Source: an uncultured Saprospirales bacterium
Lineage (GTDB): Bacteria; Bacteroidota; Bacteroidia; Chitinophagales; Saprospiraceae
NCBI GenBank assembly: GCA_937899855.1
Contig: CALCCH010000720.1
Location: 1-54,333, forward strand
Length of the DNA: 54,333 nucleotides
Reading direction: 5' to 3'
Both the position numbers and the translations under genes were made by a program. Shown piece by piece: positions 34,061 to 43,587 of this stretch. Every line of letters begins with the position of its first letter. Position 1 is the stretch's first letter. The notes under the pieces were generated by a model that saw only the letters and a list, made by a program, of their open reading frames with translations, searched no databases and had not been told where the DNA came from.

Positions 34061-36139
34061 ATGCTAAAAACGAAATCCAAAATAGCCAAGGGCGTCCTGC
34101 TCGATGCTTTCCGCCAAATGGCGACCGCCAAGTCGATGGCGGAATTGTACGAAGAAAATTTTAAGGTGGTATCCAAATACGTCCACGCCACCTCGCGTGG
34201 CCACGAAGCCATCCAACTCGCCGTTGGTCTCCAATTGCTGCCACAAGACTACGTCGCTCCTTACTACCGCGACGACGCCCTGCTGCTGGGTATCGGAATG
34301 CAGCCCTACGACCTGATGTTACAATTGCTGGCCAAACGGTCGGATCCCTTTTCTGGTGGTCGCTCCTACTACAGCCATCCCAGCCTGCGCCAGCCGGACC
34401 AGCCCCAAATTCCCCACCAGTCCTCCGCCACGGGCATGCAGGCCATTCCCACCGCGGGTATCGCCATGGGCATCCGTTATCGCGAAAAGGTAGGCCTGCC
34501 CTACGAACGCGAGGTGGGGAAAGATCGGCCCGTCGTCGTCTGCTCCTTGGGGGATGCCTCCATGACCGAAGGTGAAGTGAGCGAGGCCCTACACATGGCC
34601 GCCCTCAAGCAATTTCCAATGATTTTCTTGGTGCAAGATAACGAGTGGGACATTTCCGCCAACGCCGCTGAAATCCGCTCCAACGATGCGGCTACCCTGG
34701 CTCGGGGCTTTCCCGGTATCGAAGTGATCCAGCTCGACGGCAGCGATTTTATGGAGTGCTACAGTCAACTGCGCGCCGTCATCGCCACCATCCGAAAGGA
34801 ACGGCGTCCCTTCCTCGTTCACGCTCGCGTACCGCTACTCAACCACCACACCTCAGGGGTCCGCAAGGAATGGTACCGCGATGACCTGGAGGAGCACCAT
34901 ACCCGCGATCCTTTTCCCCGATTCCGCAACCAACTGCTCGAACAGGGCCTCGCGGAAAGCGATTTGGATCAGATCGTAGCCGAGGTACGGGAATTGGTGG
35001 CCGCCGATTACCAACGTGCCCTGGCGGCTGAGGATCCCCGACCGGAGGATTTGTTCCAGCACGATTTTGCGCCCAGCCCCATTACCGAGGAGCGAGGCGA
35101 ACGCGAGCCCGAAGGAAAATCCCCTACCGTGATGGTTGATTGTGCCCTTTTTGCGGTTCGGGAACTAATGGAAAAATACCCGGAATGTCTCTTGTACGGA
35201 CAGGACGTTGGCGGTCGACTCGGCGGCGTATTTCGCGAGGCCGCGACCCTGGCCCAACAATTTGGCGACGAGCGCGTCTTCAACACCCCCATTCAGGAAG
35301 CCTTTATTGTTGGGAGTACGGTGGGAATGTCGGCGGCGGGCTTGAAGCCCATCGTCGAAGTCCAGTTTGCGGACTACATCTGGCCGGGCCTCAACCAACT
35401 CTTTACCGAAGTAAGCCGTTCTTGCTACCTATCGAATGGCAAATGGCCCGTGAGTATGATCCTCCGGGTGCCGATCGGGGCCTACGGTAGTGGAGGGCCC
35501 TACCATTCGTCCAGCGTCGAAAGTGTACTGACCAACATTCGGGGCATCAAAATTGCCTACCCCAGCAACGGGGCGGACCTGAAGGGATTGCTCAAGTCGG
35601 CGTTTTACGATCCCAATCCGGTGGTCATTCTGGAGCACAAGGGCTTGTACTGGTCCAAAGTACGGGGAACCGAAGCGGCCCGCACGATCGAGCCTTCCGA
35701 AGATTACGTCATTCCCTTTGGCCTGGCGCGTCGGGCCCTGGCGGCTAAGGATGAGGTCGTGGAGCGGGGGGAGTCGCTGGTGGTGGTTACCTACGGCATG
35801 GGGGTCCACTGGGCTTTAAATGCGGCCAAGAACTATCCGGGTAGGGTAGAGGTCTTGGATTTGCGAACCTTGTATCCCCTCGACGAGGAGGCTATTTACG
35901 CCGCGGTTCGTCGCCACGGCCGGTGTCTGGTGGTCACTGAAGAGCCCGTACACAATACCTTTGCCCAGAGTGTAGCGGCGCGGATTCAGGAAAATTGTTT
36001 TACCCACCTCGATGCGCCCGTACGGACCTTGGGGTCAGAAAATCTACCGGCCATTCCCCTCAATTCGGTGCTGGAGCAAACCATGATCCCATCGATCGAA
36101 AAGGTGGAAAAGGCAGTGGGAGATTTACTGGCCTGGTAG
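34061..36139 (+). CDS. Fused alpha/beta 2-oxoacid dehydrogenase E1 component
   Basis: 692 residues from MLKTKSKIAKGVLLDAFRQM. The N-terminal half is the E1-alpha unit with the thiamine-binding motif GDASMTEGE (164-172) and N194. Residues ~350-692 are the E1-beta unit, including YGQDVGGRLGGVFREA and GAYGSGGPYHSSSVES. The fused form is common for branched-chain-type 2-oxoacid dehydrogenases in Bacteroidota. Substrate is most likely a branched-chain 2-oxoacid, but pyruvate or an aromatic 2-oxoacid (giving phenylacetyl-CoA from phenylpyruvate) cannot be excluded given its place behind paaZ. E2 and E3 are not in the window. Confidence 0.9.
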   Translation: MLKTKSKIAKGVLLDAFRQMATAKSMAELYEENFKVVSKYVHATSRGHEAIQLAVGLQLLPQDYVAPYYRDDALLLGIGMQPYDLMLQLLAKRSDPFSGGRSYYSHPSLRQPDQPQIPHQSSATGMQAIPTAGIAMGIRYREKVGLPYEREVGKDRPVVVCSLGDASMTEGEVSEALHMAALKQFPMIFLVQDNEWDISANAAEIRSNDAATLARGFPGIEVIQLDGSDFMECYSQLRAVIATIRKERRPFLVHARVPLLNHHTSGVRKEWYRDDLEEHHTRDPFPRFRNQLLEQGLAESDLDQIVAEVRELVAADYQRALAAEDPRPEDLFQHDFAPSPITEERGEREPEGKSPTVMVDCALFAVRELMEKYPECLLYGQDVGGRLGGVFREAATLAQQFGDERVFNTPIQEAFIVGSTVGMSAAGLKPIVEVQFADYIWPGLNQLFTEVSRSCYLSNGKWPVSMILRVPIGAYGSGGPYHSSSVESVLTNIRGIKIAYPSNGADLKGLLKSAFYDPNPVVILEHKGLYWSKVRGTEAARTIEPSEDYVIPFGLARRALAAKDEVVERGESLVVVTYGMGVHWALNAAKNYPGRVEVLDLRTLYPLDEEAIYAAVRRHGRCLVVTEEPVHNTFAQSVAARIQENCFTHLDAPVRTLGSENLPAIPLNSVLEQTMIPSIEKVEKAVGDLLAW

Positions 36140-36204
36140 GCTGGTCAGCGGCAGTGGCTCGTGATCTTTTTCTTACCTTTGGGGCCAATCATAACGAATA
36201 GAAA

Positions 36205-37002
36205 ATGACTGCATTCAAAGATAAGGTCGTCTGGATTACGGGAGCCTCTTCGGGAATTGGGGAGGCACTGGCTTACGAATGTGCCCGGCAGGGCAGTCGA
36301 CTGATCCTTTCGGCACGGCGGCAATCGGAGCTGGAGCGGGTCAAAGCGGCTTGTGCCCTGCCCGACGAAGGGGTACTGGTATTGCCGCTGGATTTGGGGC
36401 AGCACGATGCGATGCCCGCCAAGGTAGAGGCCGCCCTGGCCCATTTTGGGGCCATCGACATTCTGATCAACAACGGCGGCATCAGCCAGCGCTCTATGGT
36501 CCGCGATACGGATTTCTCGGTTTACAAACGGCTAATCGACATCGACTATCTGGGCACGGTAGCTTTGACCAAGGCCGTGCTACCCGTATTTATTCGCCAG
36601 GGTGGGGGACATTACGCTGTAGTGACCAGTTTGATGGGGCGTTTTGCTTCGCCATTGCGCTCGGGCTACTGTGGTGCCAAGCACGCGCTCCACGGTTTTT
36701 TTGATGCCCTACGGATGGAGCACCACGACGATCGGATTCGGGTGACGCTGTTTTGCCCCGGCTACATTCGGACCAATGTATCGGTAAATGCTTTGACGGC
36801 GGATGGTTCGGCACAGCAGACGATGGACAAGGCGACGGCAGCGGGCATGTCTGCGGAGGAGTGTGCGGCCCGGATGGTGAGTGCCATTAAGAAAGAGAAA
36901 ATGGAGGTCTTGATTGGGGGGAGGGAGACGTTGGCGGTTTACCTCAAACGCTTCTTCCCACGGCTGTTGCACCAGGTGGTTCGTAAAGCAGCGGTAACTT
37001 AG
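36205..37002 (+). CDS. Short-chain dehydrogenase/reductase
   Basis: 265 residues. The nucleotide-binding motif is WITGASSGIGEAL, followed by INNGGISQRS; the catalytic Ser (VTSLMG) and Tyr/Lys (YCGAK) are present. The C-terminus carries a basic-hydrophobic segment (YLKRFFPRLLHQVVRKA) typical of DHRS7-like members. Substrate unknown. It lies 65 bp behind the E1 gene and may be the last gene of the paaZ operon. Confidence 0.9.
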   Translation: MTAFKDKVVWITGASSGIGEALAYECARQGSRLILSARRQSELERVKAACALPDEGVLVLPLDLGQHDAMPAKVEAALAHFGAIDILINNGGISQRSMVRDTDFSVYKRLIDIDYLGTVALTKAVLPVFIRQGGGHYAVVTSLMGRFASPLRSGYCGAKHALHGFFDALRMEHHDDRIRVTLFCPGYIRTNVSVNALTADGSAQQTMDKATAAGMSAEECAARMVSAIKKEKMEVLIGGRETLAVYLKRFFPRLLHQVVRKAAVT

Positions 37003-37163
37003 GGAGATCACCTCCAAAGCTACCTTTGAATACGTAAGTGGTGTACGCTTGCGCTTGCTTTACCTCGCTACGAGTGCCCGCCACATCAGAATACCGTGCC
37101 CAAGTCCCCATTACTTCCTCATGGATACAGGTATTGGGAAAGCGCGACGGGCTAAATAACAAA

Positions 37164-37191
37164 ACCCCGAATCTGTTGAACAAATTCGGGG
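37164..37191 (-). terminator. Terminator after iscA
   Basis: On the minus strand CCCCGAAT / ATTCGGGG with an 11-base loop is followed by TTTTGTTATTT. It is 23 bp past the iscA stop and closes the isc operon; the plus-strand SDR gene ends on the other side. Confidence 0.8.
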
Positions 37192-37213
37192 CTTCGTCTT
37201 TGGAGTACTCCGA

Positions 37214-37540
37214 TCAGACGGCAAAGCTTTCGCCGCAGCCACATTCGCGGGCAGCATTGGGATTATTGAAATAAAACCCCTTACCGTCGAGGCCACCGGA
37301 AAACTCCAGCGTTGTATTACAGAGATACAGAAAGCTCTTGAGATCGGTGACGACCTTGACGCCATTGTCTTCGAAGACCTGGTCATTGGGCTGCGACTCG
37401 TTGTCGAAATCCATTTTATACGACAGCCCGGAACAGCCTCCACTCACCACGGATACGCGGATGAAGAAATCTTCGGCAATTCCACCATCGGAACGCAGTT
37501 CTTCGACTTTGCTTCGGGCGCTATCTGCTACGAATAACAT
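37214..37540 (-). CDS. iscA: HesB/IscA-family iron-sulfur carrier protein
   Basis: 108 residues, a single HesB domain. The three conserved cysteines are present: one in VVSGGCSGLSY and two in the C-terminal ECGCGESF. It receives Fe-S clusters and hands them to apoproteins. It is the last gene of iscS-iscU-iscA, 31 bp after iscU. Confidence 0.95.
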   Translation of the reverse strand: MLFVADSARSKVEELRSDGGIAEDFFIRVSVVSGGCSGLSYKMDFDNESQPNDQVFEDNGVKVVTDLKSFLYLCNTTLEFSGGLDGKGFYFNNPNAARECGCGESFAV

Positions 37541-37571
37541 GTGCGGTAATTTTTATGGAGTCAAAAAAGCC

Positions 37572-37994
37572 TTAGTGGCTCGCTTGGGCCTCGGCACTAC
37601 CTTCCGTTTCGATGCCATTTTTGTGGCGATAGTCGGCGATGGCGCTTTTGATAGCGTCTTCCGCCAGTACGGAACAGTGAATCTTTACCGGGGGCAGAGC
37701 CAGTTCCTCTACGAGATCCATGTTGTCAAAGGTCATGGCCTCATCGATGGACTTGCCCTTGAGCCATTCGGTAGCTAGGGAAGAGGAAGCGATGGCCGAA
37801 CCACAGCCAAAGGTTTTGAATTTCGCATCGCGGATCGTGCCGGTCTGGTCATCCACTTCGATCTGGAGGCGCATGACATCGCCACACTCCGGTGCTCCGA
37901 CCAATCCCGTACCGACGTTTTCCTTGCTCTTATCGAGCGTTCCTACGTTGCGGGGATTCTTAAAATGGTCCAAAAGTTTATCAGAATAAGCCAT
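37572..37994 (-). CDS. iscU: Iron-sulfur cluster scaffold protein
   Basis: 140 residues. Cluster ligands are visible in GAPECGDVM, FKTFGCGSAIASSS and KIHCSVLAEDAI, with the LPPVK-type chaperone-recognition sequence. It is IscU type rather than SufU type because the zinc-site insertion is absent. It assembles clusters with sulfur from IscS. It starts 100 bp after iscS. Confidence 0.96.
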   Translation of the reverse strand: MAYSDKLLDHFKNPRNVGTLDKSKENVGTGLVGAPECGDVMRLQIEVDDQTGTIRDAKFKTFGCGSAIASSSLATEWLKGKSIDEAMTFDNMDLVEELALPPVKIHCSVLAEDAIKSAIADYRHKNGIETEGSAEAQASH

Positions 37995-38094
37995 GATATG
38001 ATGTTTTTGATATTCTTTTCAAATGAATTAATAGTATGTTTCAGTTTGTTTTCTACGACTTATTTATGATAGCAATTGTGTACAAAATCAAACA

Positions 38095-39315
38095 TTAGTG
38101 TTCACTCCACTCTACGGCATCCAAATCAATCCCTTCTTTATACATTTCCCAAATGGGACTTAGTTCCCGCATGTGGTTGACGCCATTGCGCACCGCTACG
38201 ATGGCCCGGTCGATCTCCTCGTCGGTGGTAAAACGGCCCAAGCTAAAGCGAATCGAGCTGTGGGCGAGGTCGTCTCCGAGGCCGAGGGCGATCAGTACGT
38301 AGGAAGGCTCCAGAGAAGCTGACGTACAAGCCGATCCGGAAGATACGGCAATTTCTTGATTAAACGTCATCATCAGGCCCTCTCCTTCAACGTGCTTGAA
38401 AGAAAGGTTGGTAACGTGCGGCATCCGGTGCTCGGAACTGCCGTTGATGTAGACCTCCTCCAGGCTGTTGAGCAATTCTTGTTCCAAGCGATCGCGGAGC
38501 TTACTCAGCCGCTCGGTATCCTTTTGCATTTCTTGAGCGGCAATTTCCGCCGCTTTACCCAATCCGACGATACCCGGTACGTTCAGGGTTCCCGAGCGCA
38601 TGCCCCGTTCGTGGCCACCGCCATCGAGTTGGGCCGTTACTTTTACGCGGGGCTTCTTGCGATTGACGAAGAGCGCACCCACTCCTTTGGGGCCGTACAT
38701 CTTGTGACCGGTGAAAGCCATCAGGTGGCACCCAACTGCCTTGGGATCAACCGGAATTTTACCCACTACCTGGGTAGCATCACTCATAAACAGTACCCCG
38801 TGACGCGCGCAAATCTCACCGATTTCTTTCATCGGCTGGATGACCCCCGTCTCGTTATTGGCCCACATGATGGATACCAAGATGGTATTGTCCTTGATGG
38901 CCGCTTCGAGTTCTTTGAGATCGACGAGGCCCTCGCGATTGACTTCGAGGTAGGGCACTTCCCCCCCCATTTTCTCCACCTTCTTGCAGGCATCGAGTAC
39001 GGCCTTGTGTTCCGTCTTGGCGGTGATGATGTGATTGCCCTTGCGGCTGTACATCTCAAATACCCCCTTGATGGCTAAATTATCGGATTCGGTCGCGCCG
39101 GAGGTAAAAATGATTTCCTTGGGATCGACACTGATCAGTTTGGCCACTTGCTCCCGGGCGTAGTCCACGGCTTCTTCCGCAGCCCAGCCAAAGGGGTGGT
39201 TGCGGCTGGCGGCATTGCCGGGGTGCTGATAGAAATAGGGCAGCATGGCATCTACGACGCGTGGATCCGTTGGTGTCGTAGCATTATTATCGAGATAAAT
39301 TAGATTCTTGCTCAT
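38095..39315 (-). CDS. iscS: Cysteine desulfurase
   Basis: 406 residues from [20 protein letters not shown]; the frame extends upstream to 39501 but this would read through the promoter. PLP-binding Lys lies in [17 protein letters not shown] and the mobile catalytic Cys in [14 protein letters not shown]. It provides persulfide sulfur to IscU. The upstream gene iscR, and hscA, hscB and fdx, are not in the window; the operon appears to be only iscSUA. Confidence 0.96.
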   Translation of the reverse strand: MSKNLIYLDNNATTPTDPRVVDAMLPYFYQHPGNAASRNHPFGWAAEEAVDYAREQVAKLISVDPKEIIFTSGATESDNLAIKGVFEMYSRKGNHIITAKTEHKAVLDACKKVEKMGGEVPYLEVNREGLVDLKELEAAIKDNTILVSIMWANNETGVIQPMKEIGEICARHGVLFMSDATQVVGKIPVDPKAVGCHLMAFTGHKMYGPKGVGALFVNRKKPRVKVTAQLDGGGHERGMRSGTLNVPGIVGLGKAAEIAAQEMQKDTERLSKLRDRLEQELLNSLEEVYINGSSEHRMPHVTNLSFKHVEGEGLMMTFNQEIAVSSGSACTSASLEPSYVLIALGLGDDLAHSSIRFSLGRFTTDEEIDRAIVAVRNGVNHMRELSPIWEMYKEGIDLDAVEWSEH

Positions 39316-39367
39316 CGTCGTAATCTGCTTGAAAGGATTTAATTTTACAAAACCGATTTTTTCGGTG

Positions 39368-39375
39368 CAAATATA
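39368..39375 (-). promoter_or_regulatory. -7 promoter element of iscSUA
   Basis: On the minus strand TATATTTGC is a perfect -7 element 52 bp upstream of the iscS ATG. A short inverted repeat (ACCGA-TTTTT-TCGGT on the plus strand, 39352-39366) lies immediately downstream in the leader and might be a regulatory site. Confidence 0.6.
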
Positions 39376-39525
39376 ACGCTTTTCGTACAAAAAGGTTGTT
39401 GGCTGCAAACGACATTTGTCCCAGAATGCAAAGTGCCAAATTCTACTTACATTTGGCTGACAATCACTACTTTGCCGGGCGAGCTGGACTTCCGTGCTCA
39501 ACAGCCTATATAAATTACTCGGTCC

Positions 39526-40650
39526 ATGTCAGAAAGTCAAAATTTATTTGGAGAATTTCCGCCCCTAACGCGCGAAAAATGGGAAAAACGCATCCAAAAA
39601 GAGCTCAAGGGTAGTGCCCCGGAGACCCTCCACTGGCCCCTGGCGGAGGAAATCGAAATGCGCCCTTTTTACCAACCCGCCGCCGAATCGCTCCCCCGCC
39701 CCCACAATGGCCAGTCGAAACACAACCAATGGGACATCGGCGAAGACTTTGACGTAACCGCGCCCGCCGTCACCAACCGCGCCCTGCTCGAAGGCCTGCT
39801 CAATGGCCTGGAAGCCCCCCTCTTTCGCTGGCCGGCAAGCAATACCGACTTTCAATTGCCCCGCCTCCTGGCCGAGGTCCGAGCCGATTACATCCAAATC
39901 CATCTCCGTAGCCCGTCCCGTCCAGTCGCCTTGCTCCAACAATTTGCCCAGCACCAAGCCGCCGAAGGACTAGACTTGGTCGAATTGGAAGGCAGCATCA
40001 ACGGATATTTTCTGCGCTTTCCCGATCTGGACCTCACCCTGCTGCGCGACCTGAGCGAGCAATTGCCCCGCTTTCGGTGGCTGCACCTGAGTGCTCCACG
40101 ACCCCAGGCCAGCCCCGATGCCGCAGTGGCGGACCTGGTGGAGCTGTTGCACCAGCTGTGTGACAACCTGGTTCGGGCCCGTACCCTGGGTTGGGAACCG
40201 GCAGCCTTGGCCGATAAAATCGTCGTCGACCTTCACTTGGGAACCAGTTATCTGGTCGAACTGGCCAAAATCCGGGCGTGGCACTTGCTCTGGCCCCTGC
40301 TGTGGGAGGGCTTTGGGGTATCCGCCCCCCCGCCCGCTGCGGTTCACGCCTACCTGGCACCTGATACCCAGATTGAGGACCAGGACCTGAATATGATCCG
40401 CACCACGACCCAGGCCATGGCCGCAGTAATCGGTGGGGTACGGCGGTTGAGTTTGTTGCCCGCGGATGCTTTTGGGGGAGATTCAACACCGTTCACCCGG
40501 CGGATGGCGCGCAATGTCCAGCACCTCCTGCGGATGGAGAGCTACCTCGATCGGGTGGTCGATCCGGCGGCGGGCAGTTATTATCTGGAAACCCTGACCG
40601 AGCAACTTGCCGAGCGGGCCTGGCGCCAATTCCAAAGCGAGCACCGCTAG
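39526..40650 (+). CDS. mutA: Methylmalonyl-CoA mutase small subunit, C-terminally short
   Basis: 374 residues. The start ([20 protein letters not shown]) and the barrel core, with [20 protein letters not shown] and [29 protein letters not shown], identify the non-catalytic mutase subunit. Bacteroidota homologues usually continue another ~75-100 residues after this point, beginning with a Gly-rich GGF segment. Here the frame stops at 40650 and no displaced coding continuation is visible downstream. The large B12-binding subunit is not adjacent; MeaB is encoded 5 kb away. The product may still dimerise as a structural subunit, or the gene may be losing function. Confidence 0.85.
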   Translation: MSESQNLFGEFPPLTREKWEKRIQKELKGSAPETLHWPLAEEIEMRPFYQPAAESLPRPHNGQSKHNQWDIGEDFDVTAPAVTNRALLEGLLNGLEAPLFRWPASNTDFQLPRLLAEVRADYIQIHLRSPSRPVALLQQFAQHQAAEGLDLVELEGSINGYFLRFPDLDLTLLRDLSEQLPRFRWLHLSAPRPQASPDAAVADLVELLHQLCDNLVRARTLGWEPAALADKIVVDLHLGTSYLVELAKIRAWHLLWPLLWEGFGVSAPPPAAVHAYLAPDTQIEDQDLNMIRTTTQAMAAVIGGVRRLSLLPADAFGGDSTPFTRRMARNVQHLLRMESYLDRVVDPAAGSYYLETLTEQLAERAWRQFQSEHR

Positions 40651-40922
40651 CGGGAAATTGTTTTGCTTTTTTGTGTTTTTTTAACGGATTATTAGCTAAA
40701 TCACTCCAAAAGCGAGTATTTTTTCTTTCTCTTTCCCACCCCGCAAAATTTCTCGACTACGCGATTGGTAATCTGTCGCATTGTAACTATATTCATCCGT
40801 AGAAAATTATGGGAGAATACGGAATGGCAACAGCATAAACCATTACCCCTCCCCTATACTTATATTTTATTTTTTATAGTAAGGTAATTACCATTTTTTA
40901 ATTATAGTAAAAGCAAAGTTTA
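40651..40922. other. AT-rich promoter region of the metalloprotease gene
   Basis: No gene seen. A perfect palindrome GGTAATTACC occurs at 40883-40892, 31 bp upstream of the protease ATG, amid A/T runs. A canonical TAnnTTTG was not found. Confidence 0.4.
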
Positions 40923-43481
40923 ATGAAATTCCTTAACCTATTGTTTTTGCTATTGCTGTCAAGCACAGTAATAGCACAAGGACCGGTATATGACCAGGTC
41001 CAACGCGCCCTAGCGCAATCCGAATCCCATTCCTTTGAAGTCGTCCGTAGCGTCAGCGATGCCCTGGGTAGCGCCGGGGTGCAAGACGAACTGAAAAGCG
41101 GCCTTTTGGTCGAATTTGATTTTGACGCCCTCCAAGGTCTGCGTCGCAAAAAACCGGCTTCCTTGGCATTGACCCTCCCCCTTCCCGAACTCGGCGATCG
41201 TCAGGTCAAGTTGATCAAAAGCCAAGTCCTGGCCCCCGATTTCCAAGTGTTTACCAGCTCGGGCACCCGCCTCGATTACCAGCCCGGGGCGTACTACCGC
41301 GGCGTACTGGTCGACGATCCCACGTCCCTGGTTTCCTTCAGTATCTTTGACGATGAGGTCATCGGTATGATCAATACGAAGCAGGGCAATTTTGTGATCG
41401 GTAAATTGCAAAAGGGAAACGCCACTACCCACCTCATTTACAACGATCGGGACCTCCTCGTGCCCGTCGATATGGAGTGCGGTACTCCGGACGATGGGGT
41501 GGTCTACCGCCCCGAAGAATTGACCTACACCGCCAGCCGGGCCCCCGGTGATTGTATCCGCATCTACGTCGAGATCGACGACGACGTGGTGACCAATAAG
41601 GGCGGTGCCACCGGAGCGACCAACTACATCACCGGTTTGTTCAACGAGTCCTTTACCCTCTACGCCAACGATGGGCTGACCCTGGTGATTTCCGAAATCA
41701 AGGCCTGGACGACCCCCGCCCCCTACTCGGGCAGCAGCTCCAGCGCCATGCTCAATTCCTACCAGGCCAATACCGGCGCCTTCAACGGCGACCTCAGCCA
41801 CCTCGTATCCTACCAGGCCAGTGGGGGCATCGCGGCCGGTTTTACGGGCGTCTGTAATTCCAACGTCGATAACAGCAAGTGCTTTAGCAGCATCAGCTCG
41901 ACCTACGCCAACGTGCCCGCCTACTCCTTCTCCGTGATGGTGGTGACCCACGAAATGGGACACCTCATCGGTTCGCGCCACACCCACGCCTGTGTGTGGA
42001 ATGGCAACGGGACCGCCATCGACGGCTGTGCGGGCGCCACGGAAGGTTTTTGCTCCTTGCCCGGTAGCCCCTCCAGTGGGGGGACCATTATGAGCTACTG
42101 CCACCTCACCACGGGCATCGACTTTACCCAGGGCTTTGGTCCCCAACCCCGCGCCGTGATCCAAAATACCGTCAACAACGCGAGTTGCCTGACCAATTGT
42201 GGCTCGGGACCGACCTGCTCCGATGGCATCCAAAATGGTCAGGAAACCGGCGTCGACTGTGGGGGTCCCGATTGCCCACCCTGTTCGTCGACCTGTAACG
42301 ACAATGAGGTCGTGATTACGATCAACCTCGACAACTATCCCGAGGAAACCAGTTGGTCGGTGACCAATTCCAGTGGAGGCACCGTGGGCTCCGGCGGTAC
42401 TTATGGCAGCCAACCCGACGGCTCGACGGTGGTCGAAAGCCTCTGCCTACCCGATGGTTGCTATACCTTTACGATCAATGATGCTTACGGCGATGGGATT
42501 TGCTGTGGCTACGGCAACGGCTCTTATTCCGTGACCAGTGGTGGCCAGACCCTGGCTGCGGGAGGCAATTTTGGCGCCTCCGAGAATACCAATTTCTGCT
42601 TGGGAGGTCCGCCGCCGCCTACTTGTGATGATGGGGTACAGAATGGCCAGGAAACCGGAGTGGACTGTGGTGGTCCCGACTGTCCGGCTTGTCCCACGGG
42701 TGGGGTCATTTTGGCTTCTTACTTCGAAACCGGTTGGGATGGCTGGACCGATGGCGGTTCGGATTGTTACCGCTACAGTGGGTCGCGGTCCTACGAGGGT
42801 TCCTATTCGATCCGGCTTCGCGACAATTCGGGAACCAATTCGGCGATGACTTCGGGTTCGTACAACGTCAGTGCTTACAGCCAGTTGGACATCAACTTCT
42901 ATTTTTACCCCAACAGTATGGAAAATGGGGAGGATTTTTGGGTCCGCTATTACGATGGTTCATCCTGGTCGACGGTGGCGGCTTACGCCAGTGGATCGAA
43001 CTTTAACAATGGCACTTTTTACGTGGCCACGGTGACGATCAACAGCGCCAGCTACAATTTCCCCACCAACGCCCGCTTCCGCTTCCAATGCGACGCTAGT
43101 GCCAATGCCGATCAAGTCTACATCGACCAGGTGACGATTACGGCTTCCTCGGGGGCCCTGGCCAGCGACAGCCCGATCGCGACGATCGAACGGGTGGACA
43201 GCCCGATTCGCCCGGATGTGCTGGCTTCGCAGGAATTGGGAGATCCGGCAGCGGATGGTTTACAGGTCTTCCCCAACCCCGCGCAGGACGTCATCACGGT
43301 ACGCTCGGATCGGGAGATCCAGTCGATCCGGGTGATTTCGACGACGGGCCAGGTCTTGCAAAATATCCGGGCCGCCAATTTCAATGAGCAGATCGACTTG
43401 CTGGACTTGAGCCCTGGTATTTACTATCTCCTCATTGAGATGGATGGGGAAATGGTGCCGCAAAAATTTGTAAAACGTTAA
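40923..43481 (+). CDS. Secreted zinc metalloprotease with T9SS sorting domain
   Basis: 852 residues with signal peptide (MKFLNLLFLLLLSSTVIAQG). After a propeptide, a reprolysin-like catalytic domain (~205-430) has the zinc site HEMGHLIGSRH (H343, E344, H347, H353) and Met-turn IMSYCH (M390). Two copies of a short Cys motif, C-x-DGIQNGQETGVDCGGPDC and its twin at ~587, flank a beta-domain (CYTFTINDAYGDGICCGYG). A MAM/jelly-roll-like domain follows (~630-755), then the T9SS tail (VFPNPAQDVITVRSD ...). It is exported to the cell surface or medium and probably degrades protein substrates. Monocistronic, with a strong terminator. Confidence 0.93.
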   Translation: MKFLNLLFLLLLSSTVIAQGPVYDQVQRALAQSESHSFEVVRSVSDALGSAGVQDELKSGLLVEFDFDALQGLRRKKPASLALTLPLPELGDRQVKLIKSQVLAPDFQVFTSSGTRLDYQPGAYYRGVLVDDPTSLVSFSIFDDEVIGMINTKQGNFVIGKLQKGNATTHLIYNDRDLLVPVDMECGTPDDGVVYRPEELTYTASRAPGDCIRIYVEIDDDVVTNKGGATGATNYITGLFNESFTLYANDGLTLVISEIKAWTTPAPYSGSSSSAMLNSYQANTGAFNGDLSHLVSYQASGGIAAGFTGVCNSNVDNSKCFSSISSTYANVPAYSFSVMVVTHEMGHLIGSRHTHACVWNGNGTAIDGCAGATEGFCSLPGSPSSGGTIMSYCHLTTGIDFTQGFGPQPRAVIQNTVNNASCLTNCGSGPTCSDGIQNGQETGVDCGGPDCPPCSSTCNDNEVVITINLDNYPEETSWSVTNSSGGTVGSGGTYGSQPDGSTVVESLCLPDGCYTFTINDAYGDGICCGYGNGSYSVTSGGQTLAAGGNFGASENTNFCLGGPPPPTCDDGVQNGQETGVDCGGPDCPACPTGGVILASYFETGWDGWTDGGSDCYRYSGSRSYEGSYSIRLRDNSGTNSAMTSGSYNVSAYSQLDINFYFYPNSMENGEDFWVRYYDGSSWSTVAAYASGSNFNNGTFYVATVTINSASYNFPTNARFRFQCDASANADQVYIDQVTITASSGALASDSPIATIERVDSPIRPDVLASQELGDPAADGLQVFPNPAQDVITVRSDREIQSIRVISTTGQVLQNIRAANFNEQIDLLDLSPGIYYLLIEMDGEMVPQKFVKR

Positions 43482-43518
43482 GTTGATTGTAAGATAAGAC
43501 CAAACACCCTGAAATGAC

Positions 43519-43555
43519 TAGGGGCCCCGAAATTACTTCGGGGCCCCTAATTTTA
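43519..43555 (+). terminator. Terminator after the metalloprotease gene
   Basis: A perfect 13-bp stem TAGGGGCCCCGAA / TTCGGGGCCCCTA with a five-base loop is followed by ATTTTAT. It lies between convergent genes and should work mainly on the plus strand. Confidence 0.85.
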
Positions 43556-43587
43556 TGCCTAAGTGCTGGGCCACTGGCCCCTGAAAA

